Source: Sulfurovum sp. (GTDB taxonomy: Bacteria > Campylobacterota > Campylobacteria > Campylobacterales > Sulfurovaceae). From it: a stretch of 45,096 nt of DNA. A program made the position numbers and the translations under genes. Positions 36,763-45,086 of the stretch are shown piece by piece. The notes beneath the pieces were generated by a model. That model worked only from the letters and a program-made list of their open reading frames with translations, searched no databases and was not told where the DNA came from. Each line of letters begins with the position of its first letter. Positions within the stretch are counted from its first letter, which is position 1. The stretch lies in contig JALSHU010000091.1 in assembly GCA_026982075.1 (NCBI GenBank), positions 1 to 45,096 on the forward strand, in the 5' to 3' direction.

Positions 36763-38264
36763 GTATCACATGTAGTACAGTTAAAATGACTGATAAAAAT
36801 GGTGACCTTAACTTTATCAACCAAGAAGCAACACAATGGCAAGAGTCCCCAAAGGAGACTATAGAATATGCCCCTAAAGACGAAACTATTATGCTTGTAG
36901 GTGGTCTTACCATTTTACAAGACAAACTTATAGAAACAGCACTACATTCCATAGGTGAAAATTTTGTTGCACTTCCAAACCCTGATTTTGAATCCTTTCA
37001 AACAGGTAAAGCTTTTGGGAATCGAGGACAATGTAATCCTACTTATTTTACAGTTGGGAATCTTGTCAAGTATTTGCAAAACCTACGTGATAAAGAAGGG
37101 ATGTCATCTGAAGAGATAGTCCAAAAATATGTCTTTGTAACTGCTGGAGGATGTGGGCCATGCAGATTTGGTATGTATATTACGGAATATAAAAAAGCCT
37201 TGCGTGATGCAGGTTTTGATGGCTTACGTATCACCAGTTTTGAACATGATAAAGGTATCTTTCAAAGCGAAGATGATGAAGAGAGCATCCTTAATCTCAG
37301 TCCAAAATTTTTCATTACACTCATTAAGGCTGTCATCATTGGTGACATCATGAATATTTTAGGCTATAAGATGCGCCCTTACGAAGTACATGCTGGTGAT
37401 GTAGATAAAGCCATGGAAGCGTGTAGAATACAAATTTCACATGCTTTTATGGCAAAAAAGAATCTCACAAAAACACTATGGTATTGCCGAAATATTTTAG
37501 AAAAAGTAGAGCTTAACCGCTTACAACCCAAAGCCAAAGTGATGGTAATGGGTGAATTTTGGGCAGCGATGACAGAAGGCGATGGGAACTATAATTTACA
37601 TAGATTTTTAGAAGCTGAAGGTGCAGAGTGTATCCCCCAACCTATCATCAACCGTTTGTTACTCAGTATTTGGGAGGCAGAACGCAGAGTACAGAAAAAA
37701 GAAGAACTTGCAACCCAAACAGAAAAAAAAGTAGATTTTTCAAATGTCAAGAGTCGCATACTTATTAAACTAGCCAAAATAGCTGTCAAAGCACACTTTG
37801 GTATGTATGCAAAAGCCATAGGTCTACATGATTATGCAATTCCAAATATGGAAAAGTTGGCTGCAATCAGTGAAGAATATTATACGCTTGATTGTGAAGG
37901 AGGAGAAGGGCACTTAGAAGTGGCACACCTCATAGAATCAGTCAAAGAGAACCTTTCACACCTTACCATCTCAGTGAAACCTTTTGGATGCATGCCATCT
38001 TCAGCTGTAAGTGATGGCGTACAGTCTTTGGTAACAAGCCGTTTTCCTTCAGCAAACTTTTTAGCCATAGAAACATCAGGAGAAGGTGCAGCAAACTTTT
38101 ATAGCCGTGTACAAATGGCTCTGTTTAAAGCAAAACAGTCAGCAAAAGAAGAGTTTGAATCACTGACTATACCTGAGACTATGCCTAAAAAAATACACAA
38201 CTATCTTTACCAACCTCATAGTAATAAGGCTGGCTCAGCTGCAAAACTGGTAGCGAGCCTATAA
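36759..38264 (+). CDS. 2-hydroxyacyl-CoA dehydratase-like component (C-terminal half of the DUF2229 system)
   Basis: This 501-residue protein has the cysteine motifs of the HgdB/DUF2229-associated family: GQCNPTYF (C92), GGCGPCRFGMY (C132, C135) and KPFGCMPSS (C411), which are candidate Fe-S ligands. Related large proteins often carry activase modules and this part in one chain; here the gene is split with an ATGA overlap, implying tight coupling and a complex. Family enzymes use ATP-driven single-electron transfer for dehydration of 2-hydroxyacyl-CoA, benzoyl-CoA reduction, or double-cubane-cluster chemistry. No CoA transferase or dehydratase alpha/beta pair is adjacent, so the reaction is unknown. 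Its end overlaps the convergent biotin carboxylase gene by 6 bases. Confidence 0.88.
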   Translation: MSITCSTVKMTDKNGDLNFINQEATQWQESPKETIEYAPKDETIMLVGGLTILQDKLIETALHSIGENFVALPNPDFESFQTGKAFGNRGQCNPTYFTVGNLVKYLQNLRDKEGMSSEEIVQKYVFVTAGGCGPCRFGMYITEYKKALRDAGFDGLRITSFEHDKGIFQSEDDEESILNLSPKFFITLIKAVIIGDIMNILGYKMRPYEVHAGDVDKAMEACRIQISHAFMAKKNLTKTLWYCRNILEKVELNRLQPKAKVMVMGEFWAAMTEGDGNYNLHRFLEAEGAECIPQPIINRLLLSIWEAERRVQKKEELATQTEKKVDFSNVKSRILIKLAKIAVKAHFGMYAKAIGLHDYAIPNMEKLAAISEEYYTLDCEGGEGHLEVAHLIESVKENLSHLTISVKPFGCMPSSAVSDGVQSLVTSRFPSANFLAIETSGEGAANFYSRVQMALFKAKQSAKEEFESLTIPETMPKKIHNYLYQPHSNKAGSAAKLVASL

Positions 38265-39719
38265 GAAATCACCCTTATCAGAAACCAAACCTTTTTGCAT
38301 CAACTTTGAGAAAAAGGATTTTACACCTTTCTTTTCTCCCGTGGAAGGTGCAACTTTATGTAACAATGCAAATGCATCCACACGTTCATCAAGAAATGAA
38401 GTATCAAACTTACCTGCAATAAAATCATCATCGTTCACAATATCTTTATGCAATGAGATATTGGTTGTAATGCCTTCAATGGAATACTCATCTAATGCAC
38501 GTCTTGCTTTTTTCACCACACCTTCCCAATCTAATGCCCAAACAATCAACTTGCCCACCATAGAGTCATAATTGGGTGGTATAGTGTATCCACTGTAAAT
38601 ACTTGTATCTAAACGTACACCAGGTCCCCCTGGTGTGAGGTATTCACCCACAGTACCAAATGATGGCATAAAGTTATTAAGTGGATCTTCTGCATTAATA
38701 CGGAACTCAATAGCATACCCTCTAAAACTTATCTCTTCTTGCAAGAAGTGGAGTTTATCTCCCTCAGCTAATTGAATCATACGTTGGATGATATCTACAC
38801 CAGAAGTAATCTCAGTCACCGGATGCTCCACTTGCACACGGGTATTCATCTCTATAAAAAAGATATTATCTGCTTCATCTACTAAAAACTCCATGGTACC
38901 CACACTCTCATATCCTAAACGGTACACTGCTTTAGTTGAAATACGATAAATTTCTTTTCTAACAGCTGGATTTAAAAGGGGGGAAGGAGAAATTTCTATT
39001 ACCTTTTGATGACGTCTTTGAATAGAACAGTCCCTCTCTCCAAGATGCACTACATTGCCATATTGGTCTGCAATAACCTGAACCTCTATATGCCTAGGAT
39101 TTTCTACAAATTTTTCTACAAACATTTCAGCATTACCAAAATATTTTTGAGACTCTGCTGCTGCTGCATCAAAAAGACTTTTAAACTCTTTTTCTTCTCT
39201 TACGATTCGCATACCACGACCACCGCCACCAAAAGCAGCTTTTATCATCACTGGAAAACCAATCTTTTTAGAGATTTCCTGTGCCTCTTTAATATCTGTA
39301 ATAGGGGTCTCTGTCCCTTCAATGACTGGTACACCTATCGCTCTCATTGCATTTTTTGAAGCAATTTTATCTCCAAAAAGTTCAATGTGTTCTGCTTTTG
39401 GTCCAATGAAAACAATGCCATTATTATCACATGCCTTTGCAAAATCTGCACTTTCGGAAAGGAAACCATATCCTGGATGTATAGCATCACATTTATTCTC
39501 TTTTGCAATCTGAATAATATTTTGATAATCCAAATATACTTCTACCGGATGTCCTTCAAGCTCGATAGACATATCAGCTTTTTTAACCCATACACCGTCA
39601 ATGTCAACTTTAGAGTGTATGACCACACTAAAGATCTCTAGTTCTTTACATGCTCTGATAATACGAAGTGCTATCTCACCACGATTGGCAATGAGGATTT
39701 TTTTGATTTTTTTAACCAT
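38259..39719 (-). CDS. Biotin carboxylase subunit (AccC/PycA family)
   Basis: This ATP-grasp enzyme carboxylates biotin on a carrier protein. The 486-residue protein has ILIANRGEIALRIIRACKEL, HPGYGFLSESADFA, the glycine loop AAFGGGGRGMR, ERDCSIQRRHQKVIE and EMNTRVQVEHPVTE, the full catalytic set. It is about 35-40 residues longer at the C-terminus than E. coli AccC, close to the length of stand-alone pyruvate carboxylase subunit A of Campylobacter, so PycA is as likely as AccC. No carboxyltransferase or biotin carrier gene is adjacent to decide it. Confidence 0.93.
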   Translation of the reverse strand: MVKKIKKILIANRGEIALRIIRACKELEIFSVVIHSKVDIDGVWVKKADMSIELEGHPVEVYLDYQNIIQIAKENKCDAIHPGYGFLSESADFAKACDNNGIVFIGPKAEHIELFGDKIASKNAMRAIGVPVIEGTETPITDIKEAQEISKKIGFPVMIKAAFGGGGRGMRIVREEKEFKSLFDAAAAESQKYFGNAEMFVEKFVENPRHIEVQVIADQYGNVVHLGERDCSIQRRHQKVIEISPSPLLNPAVRKEIYRISTKAVYRLGYESVGTMEFLVDEADNIFFIEMNTRVQVEHPVTEITSGVDIIQRMIQLAEGDKLHFLQEEISFRGYAIEFRINAEDPLNNFMPSFGTVGEYLTPGGPGVRLDTSIYSGYTIPPNYDSMVGKLIVWALDWEGVVKKARRALDEYSIEGITTNISLHKDIVNDDDFIAGKFDTSFLDERVDAFALLHKVAPSTGEKKGVKSFFSKLMQKGLVSDKGDFL

Positions 39720-39785
39720 AATTCAAGTCCTTATTATTTTATAAGACATTATATGTAATTTAAAAAACTTATTCTACACTATTTT

Positions 39786-39794
39786 TGGTATAAT
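39786..39794 (+). promoter_or_regulatory. Extended -10 promoter for the AraC-type regulator
   Basis: TGGTATAAT is a full extended -10 box, giving a leader of about 35-40 bases. It overlaps the Fur-box-like sequence at 39788-39802. Confidence 0.6.
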
Positions 39795-39802
39795 TATTAT
39801 CA
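39788..39802 (+). promoter_or_regulatory. Fur-box-like sequence
   Basis: GTATAATTATTATCA matches the 7-1-7 Fur consensus TGATAATnATTATCA at all but the first two positions. In such AT-rich DNA chance matches are common. Confidence 0.3.
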
Positions 39803-39837
39803 ATTATTAATAATAAAGTTATCTAAAGTTGGTATTT

Positions 39838-40713
39838 ATGAAACGTAAGACCTTAGAAAAGAAAACAAATATCTCTAATGATTTGATGTATTACATCTAT
39901 ACACATATTGATACAGATATCAATTTAGATGAAGTAGCATCTACTTTTGGAATCAATAAATTTTATATGCATAAGATTTTTAAAGAAATTTTTGGACGTA
40001 ATATTTATGAGACTATTAAATCTGTACGGTTACAAAAAGCTTCCACTCTCCTACTTACCAACCACTACTCAACCATATCAGATATTGCTCTTTCTTGTGG
40101 GTACAGTTCCCAAACTTCATTTATTCGTGTTTTTAAAGAACGTTTTTCTATGACTCCCAAACAATGGCGTCAAGGAGGAGATAAAAAATATTCACAAAAA
40201 CTACTTCTTACTTCACCTTATGCAAGTATCTCTACAGTATCCTTTGAAGCACTTATCCCTGATATCGTAAAAATGCCAGCGATGCGTGCCTATTATATAC
40301 GACACAGAGGCTATGAAGAAAATATACGTACCACATGGCAAAAAATACAAGCTTGGATTTTTTCTCATGATACAGAAGCATATACTATGATTTCACTCTT
40401 TCATGACAATCCAGCAGTCACACCTCTTTCTGAGTGTCAACATGTGGCTTGTCTGGTACTTGAAGAAAACCTCAATGAAGCAGATACAAGACTCCCTCAA
40501 CTCTCTATTTCAAAAGGTGTTTATGCAAAATTTGATATAGAAGGCCAAAGAGGAGACCTTCTCAGATTTATACACTGGGTATATCATGAATGGCTTCCAA
40601 AAAGTGACTATGAAACCACTACAAAACCGCCCTATGCTATCTATCGAAAGAACCATCATTTAAGTGAAGATGGAGGGTTTGAAATGAGCTTTTATCTTTC
40701 TATAACCTTTTAA
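39838..40713 (+). CDS. AraC-family regulator with GyrI-like effector domain
   Basis: The N-terminal half (about 10-110) is an AraC DNA-binding domain with two helix-turn-helix units (LDEVASTFGINKFYMHKIFK and ISDIALSCGYSSQTSFIRVFK, ending MTPKQWR). The C-terminal half (about 140-291) resembles GyrI/SoxS-Rob-like effector-binding domains, which sense small hydrophobic molecules. I use the ATG at 39838, giving 291 residues; a TTG at 39829 would add three. The stop overlaps the convergent symporter gene by 4 bases. The effector and targets are unknown. Confidence 0.92.
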   Translation: MKRKTLEKKTNISNDLMYYIYTHIDTDINLDEVASTFGINKFYMHKIFKEIFGRNIYETIKSVRLQKASTLLLTNHYSTISDIALSCGYSSQTSFIRVFKERFSMTPKQWRQGGDKKYSQKLLLTSPYASISTVSFEALIPDIVKMPAMRAYYIRHRGYEENIRTTWQKIQAWIFSHDTEAYTMISLFHDNPAVTPLSECQHVACLVLEENLNEADTRLPQLSISKGVYAKFDIEGQRGDLLRFIHWVYHEWLPKSDYETTTKPPYAIYRKNHHLSEDGGFEMSFYLSITF

Positions 40714-42038
40714 GACTCTTCTATTTTATGCACAACTTTAGCTAAGGTGTCTTCACTTTGTTCATCAATCTCTAACGCTTGAACCAAACCAGCATTTACA
40801 TCTTCAAATATTGCTAAATCTATCTCATCTTCACTTTTCGCAACCACACATGTCACTACTGCATCTCCTGTGACATTAACAGCGGTACGTATCATGTCAA
40901 GTAATCTGTCAACACCTAAAATAAGCCCTATCCCCTCTACTGGCAACCCAACCTGTACAAAAACCATAGAGAGCATGATAAGCCCTACTCCTGGTACACC
41001 AGCGGTACCTATAGAAGCTAAGACAGACATCATTATAACGGTTAGATAACCACCTATGCCTAATTCTATACCATATAGATTTGATATAAATACAGTAGCA
41101 ACACCCTGCATAATAGCTGTACCATCCATATTAATAGTCGCACCAAAAGGAACAGTAAAAGAGGCAACTGAGTTGTCAATACCCATACGTTTGGTTACTG
41201 TTCTCAATGTCACAGGAATAGTTGCATTAGAACTCGCAGTAGAAAATGCAAAAATTTGTGCATCACGTATTTTATTTAAAAAAATGCTTATGTTCAATTT
41301 GGAAAAAAGTTTCAGTAACACCATAAGTGTCCCAAAAAGATGAAATAACAATGCAACAATTAACACTACAACATACACAACTAACTGGGCTAACAAATCA
41401 AACCCTAGCTCAGCTACTGCCTTAGCCAAAAGTGCAAAAACTGCATAAGGTGCTATAGACATCACAATATTTACCATATGCATCATAGCTTCATTCATCA
41501 CCTCTATACCTTCAGCAATATTTTGCGCTTTTTTCCCCACCATAAGCAATGAAATGCCTAAGAGTATAGAAAAGAAAATAATCTGAAGCATATTGCCCGA
41601 TGCAAATGCATGTATCACATTACCTGGTATGATATTCACAAGTACATCTGAAATAGGCGGTGCCTCTTTCCCTGTAAATGATGCACCAGTTACAGTCGAA
41701 GCAGTAAAAAAAGGTATGACTATGGCAGCAAAACTTATAGCTACAGCTATGGCTATGGCTGTAGTCAGCATGTAAAGTCCAAAAGACTTTAATCCCACTG
41801 ACCCTAGTTTTCTAATGTCTCCTATGCCAAGTACTCCTGAGATTAAAGAGAAAAAAACCAAGGGAACTACCAACATTTTCAGCGCAGTAATAAACATTGT
41901 TCCTATAATATAAAAAAGTCCGCCCACAATGTATTCATGGGTCAACCCACCCTCAACATTTATACCGCTAAGATTAATCAGCAACCCGACAAGAATACCC
42001 AATGCCATTGCCAAAAGTACTTTGCTTGTAAGTGTCAT
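40710..42038 (-). CDS. Dicarboxylate/amino acid:cation symporter (glutamate/aspartate type)
   Basis: This 442-residue membrane protein belongs to the DAACS (SLC1-like) family: the serine-rich hairpin STASSNATIPVTLRT, the NMDGTA motif in the seventh helix, and DRLLDMIRTAVNVTGD in the eighth, whose arginine and NVTGD sequence favour acidic amino acids over the C4-dicarboxylates of DctA. Such proteins import substrate with Na+ or H+. The start overlaps the modC stop by 4 bases (ATGA), so it is translationally coupled to the molybdate operon, an unusual pairing. Confidence 0.92.
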   Translation of the reverse strand: MTLTSKVLLAMALGILVGLLINLSGINVEGGLTHEYIVGGLFYIIGTMFITALKMLVVPLVFFSLISGVLGIGDIRKLGSVGLKSFGLYMLTTAIAIAVAISFAAIVIPFFTASTVTGASFTGKEAPPISDVLVNIIPGNVIHAFASGNMLQIIFFSILLGISLLMVGKKAQNIAEGIEVMNEAMMHMVNIVMSIAPYAVFALLAKAVAELGFDLLAQLVVYVVVLIVALLFHLFGTLMVLLKLFSKLNISIFLNKIRDAQIFAFSTASSNATIPVTLRTVTKRMGIDNSVASFTVPFGATINMDGTAIMQGVATVFISNLYGIELGIGGYLTVIMMSVLASIGTAGVPGVGLIMLSMVFVQVGLPVEGIGLILGVDRLLDMIRTAVNVTGDAVVTCVVAKSEDEIDLAIFEDVNAGLVQALEIDEQSEDTLAKVVHKIEES

Positions 42039-42838
42039 AGATAAACTCCATTAAGTGTAATCTGTATATGTTGTCCTATGTATACATCAGAGTTAACTTC
42101 AACTTCTAACAACTTTCCTGCAACATAAACTGTAGCCATCACTTTATCAGATTTCTCTTCAAGTTCCAATACCTCAACAGAGCAATACTTATCGTTTGCA
42201 AGCCATAGCTGTCTGGCTGTGCCATCTTGAATAATCTTACCTTGTTCCAATACTAAAACCCTAGAACTTAATGCAAACACATCATGGATATCATGGCTTA
42301 CCATGATGGTTGTTGTGCCAAAACGTTCATGCAAACGTTTAATTTCATGTTGTAGTTTACTTCGCATCGAAAAATCAAGAGATGAAAGAGGTTCATCCAT
42401 AAGTAAAAGTTTAGGTTTCTTCATCATCGCGCGACAAAGACTCACACGCTGTTTTTGTCCTCCACTAAGCCTTGCAACATTTCTCTGTCTCAAACTACTC
42501 ATCTCAGTGAGTTCCAATAATTCGCAAGCCAATGCTTGGTCATTCTGTACAAAAAATAAATTTTCTTCTACTGTCATATTATCAAAAAGAGCATAATCTT
42601 GAAAAACAAAACCTATCTCTCTTTGTTGTGGAGGCATATTTTCCCAAGAGTTACCCTCTACAAGTATCTTTCCTTTTGCATGCTCCAAACCTGCCAAAAT
42701 TCTTAACAATGTTGTTTTCCCTGCGCCACTCTCACCCATAAGGGCAACAAATTCTCCTTTTTGTATCTGCAAATTAATATCCAATGCCATAACACCTTGT
42801 GAACCGTGTAGTTGTTTATGTATGTTTATATCTATCAT
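42035..42838 (-). CDS. modC: Molybdate ABC transporter ATP-binding protein
   Basis: This is the ATPase of the molybdate importer. The 267-residue protein has Walker A GESGAGKTT, the Q-loop VFQDYALF, the ABC signature LSGGQKQR, Walker B LLLMDEPLSSLD and the switch histidine in VSHD. The C-terminal part (about 210-267) is short and may be a single Mop/TOBE-like segment, less than the usual E. coli ModC tail. It overlaps modB by 1 base (TAATG) and the symporter by 4. Confidence 0.93.
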   Translation of the reverse strand: MIDINIHKQLHGSQGVMALDINLQIQKGEFVALMGESGAGKTTLLRILAGLEHAKGKILVEGNSWENMPPQQREIGFVFQDYALFDNMTVEENLFFVQNDQALACELLELTEMSSLRQRNVARLSGGQKQRVSLCRAMMKKPKLLLMDEPLSSLDFSMRSKLQHEIKRLHERFGTTTIMVSHDIHDVFALSSRVLVLEQGKIIQDGTARQLWLANDKYCSVEVLELEEKSDKVMATVYVAGKLLEVEVNSDVYIGQHIQITLNGVYL

Positions 42839-43515
42839 TAAAGCAAACCTATTTTGGTTTTTTGCTTCTGGTTAAACATATACACTGCCAATAAAACACA
42901 AAAGCTCATAGCCACCATAATAGCTGCATAAATATGTGCCTGTCCATATTCCATAATCTCTACCATTTCATAGATAGCCACAGATGCTACCTTGGTTTCA
43001 CCAGGTATACTGCCCCCTATCATAAGTACCACCCCAAACTCGCCTACTGTGTGTGCAAAAGTGATAATAAATGCTGTCACAAGAGAAGGTTTAACATTAG
43101 GAAGTGCCACATTTAGTACTGTTTGAAATTTACTTTTCCCTGCAAGGTATGCAGCTTCTAACATATGTTTATTAAGTGTTTCAAAGCCACTTTGTAAAGG
43201 TTGAACCATAAAAGGCAAAGAGTAAAAACAAGAAGCCACAACAAGTCCCGTGAACGAAAAAACCAATTTTACACCAAAAATATCTTCTAAAAAACTACCC
43301 AATGCAGAGCTTGGAGAGAGTACCACCAATAAATAAAATCCTAACACTGAAGGGGGAAGCACGATAGGAAGTGCAGTAACCGCCTCAAAGAAAGGTTTAC
43401 TTTTGGACGTAGTTTGAGAAAGCCACCAAGCAAATGGTAATGCTAGAACAAACAATATCAGCGTAGTTAAACCAGCCAATTTAAAAGAGAGCCAAAAAGG
43501 AGCAAAATCTATCAT
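42838..43515 (-). CDS. modB: Molybdate ABC transporter permease
   Basis: This 225-residue inner-membrane permease has about five to six helices. The EAA loop contacting ModC is EAAYLAGKSKFQTVLNVALP, and GEFGVVLMIGGSIPGET is the typical ModB block. Overlaps of 4 bases with modA and 1 base with modC show tight coupling. Confidence 0.95.
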   Translation of the reverse strand: MIDFAPFWLSFKLAGLTTLILFVLALPFAWWLSQTTSKSKPFFEAVTALPIVLPPSVLGFYLLVVLSPSSALGSFLEDIFGVKLVFSFTGLVVASCFYSLPFMVQPLQSGFETLNKHMLEAAYLAGKSKFQTVLNVALPNVKPSLVTAFIITFAHTVGEFGVVLMIGGSIPGETKVASVAIYEMVEIMEYGQAHIYAAIMVAMSFCVLLAVYMFNQKQKTKIGLL

Positions 43516-44258
43516 AGTACTTTGTACCCAAATGATTTCAAAATTTCTTTTGCCTTAGCACCCAACATAAAATCATAAAAAGCCTTCACCTCATTATTAC
43601 CCTCTCCTGACTTAAGCATAACCATTCCCTGGTCTATAGGTGTGTATAAATTCTCTTCAAGCTCTACCCAATGTATAGCTTCATGAAAATGATGCATATG
43701 TGGAGAAAAAAGAGATGATTTGGCAATGATACCTATATCTACTACCGTAGTAATATAAGTGACTGTTTGAGAGACAGACTCACCATAAACCAATTTATGT
43801 CGAAGTTTTTCATAAAGTTTTGCATTTACTAACGCTTCTTTGGCTGCTGCTCCATAAGGTGCAGTTTTAGGATTGGCAATGGCTATTTTGTGGATATCTG
43901 AATCTTCCAACACCTGTATGCTTCCATTATAATCCCTCTTTTTTTTAGATAACACTACCAATGCCCCCCGTGCATACACTATCGGTTTACTCACTGTCAG
44001 GTTCTCATGATACAACATATCAGGATACTCCATGTTTGCAGACATAAAAATATCAAAAGGTGCACCATATTTAATTTGTGCGCTAAGTTTTCCAGAACTA
44101 CCAAGAATAATATTCACTTTTGTATTTGGATGGGTCTCATGAAATGCCTTGATTAATGGTTCTATCGCATACCCTACATTTGCAGCTACTGCTACAGTTA
44201 TATCGGTTGCACCTAAAGTGATGCAACTCCATAGGACAAGTACAATATATTTTTTCAT
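43512..44258 (-). CDS. modA: Molybdate-binding periplasmic protein
   Basis: This 248-residue protein has a signal peptide (MKKYIVLVLWSCITLGA), then VAVAANVGYAIEPL, GSSGKLSAQIKYGAPFDIFMSANMEYP and YARGALVVLS, which are characteristic of ModA and contain the oxyanion-binding serines. It captures molybdate (perhaps tungstate) in the periplasm for ModBC. It lies 4 bases after modE. Confidence 0.95.
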   Translation of the reverse strand: MKKYIVLVLWSCITLGATDITVAVAANVGYAIEPLIKAFHETHPNTKVNIILGSSGKLSAQIKYGAPFDIFMSANMEYPDMLYHENLTVSKPIVYARGALVVLSKKKRDYNGSIQVLEDSDIHKIAIANPKTAPYGAAAKEALVNAKLYEKLRHKLVYGESVSQTVTYITTVVDIGIIAKSSLFSPHMHHFHEAIHWVELEENLYTPIDQGMVMLKSGEGNNEVKAFYDFMLGAKAKEILKSFGYKVL

Positions 44259-44262
44259 TTGT

Positions 44263-45039
44263 TTATCTTCCTATCAATATATCTTGAGGGTCTATCCAAA
44301 GTCCCACACGTATATCTTCATTCAAGTCTTTGGTTTTCTCTGTTGACATTACAGACACAACTCTAAAGTTACTACCCACATCAACCACAATTTTACTCAA
44401 GCCCTTATCACTTTGTATGTTCTCTATAAATCCTTCTATTTGCGGATCTGTGCCTTGTATTTGGCAACTTAGTCTTCGACAATGAATGGCATTTGACTTG
44501 ATGATGGCAAGCACTTCACTACCTACTTCCAAGCTTAAATTCTCTGCTGCTTCTCTTGTAATATGAGACTGTAAAAAAAATCCATTTTTTAATTGAAGCG
44601 AAAGGATACATCCCACTTCACCATAATCAATATTTGTCACAATGGCATACCACTGGTTTCGAGCAGATATCTGTAAAGTAAACCTTTTAATGGTTTTAAA
44701 TTCTCCACTTCCTATATCTGTCAGTTCTGATAATCTAGCTAAAAAACGTGCGTGTTCTTCCTTTAGCAAAGCATAATTTTTAAGTAATATCTCTCCATAG
44801 TCTGTAATGGTTGTACCACCACCATCTTTGCCTCCTGTCTCTCTATATACGATGGGTTCGGGAGAAAGAGAATTCATAATATCTACTGCTTCCCATGCAC
44901 TTTTATAACTCATTGGCACAGCTTTGGCTGCTTTAGAAATGGAACCATGTTTTTGAATCGCATGCAACAATACAATACGCTTTTCTAGCAAAAAAGGTTT
45001 ACCTAACATTTCCAAAGTCAAGGCAGAGGTTAGCTTCAT
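44263..45039 (-). CDS. modE: Molybdate-responsive transcriptional regulator
   Basis: This 258-residue regulator has the ModE N-terminal winged helix (LLHAIQKHGSISKAAKAVPMSYKSAWEAVDIMN, then TGGKDGGGTTIT) and a C-terminal region with molbindin (Mop) repeats beginning near ARNQWYAIVTNIDYGE and again near RVVSVMSTEK. Molybdate binding causes it to bind operators and repress transporter genes. AAGGA precedes the ATG. A palindrome immediately upstream is the likely operator. It heads modE-modA-modB-modC-symporter. Confidence 0.94.
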   Translation of the reverse strand: MKLTSALTLEMLGKPFLLEKRIVLLHAIQKHGSISKAAKAVPMSYKSAWEAVDIMNSLSPEPIVYRETGGKDGGGTTITDYGEILLKNYALLKEEHARFLARLSELTDIGSGEFKTIKRFTLQISARNQWYAIVTNIDYGEVGCILSLQLKNGFFLQSHITREAAENLSLEVGSEVLAIIKSNAIHCRRLSCQIQGTDPQIEGFIENIQSDKGLSKIVVDVGSNFRVVSVMSTEKTKDLNEDIRVGLWIDPQDILIGR

Positions 45040-45045
45040 AAAAAT

Positions 45046-45069
45046 CCTTATATACTAAACTATATAACG
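45046..45069 (-). promoter_or_regulatory. Predicted ModE operator
   Basis: CCTTATATA-CTAAAC-TATATAACG is a 9-base inverted repeat with one mismatch and a 6-base spacer. It resembles the TATAT-rich ModE sites known from E. coli. It covers the modE ribosome-binding site and lies just after the -10 box, a position suited to repression. Confidence 0.7.
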
Positions 45070-45080
45070 AAAATATTATC

Positions 45081-45086
45081 ATTATA
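45081..45086 (-). promoter_or_regulatory. -10 box for the mod operon
   Basis: TATAAT on the minus strand, 42 bases before modE and directly upstream of the predicted operator. Confidence 0.55.

Noticed and set aside
38250-38270. Overlap of convergent stops (dehydratase-like gene and biotin carboxylase) as evidence of a truncated gene
   Set aside because: Both proteins reach their expected C-terminal motifs; short convergent overlaps also occur elsewhere in this compact genome.
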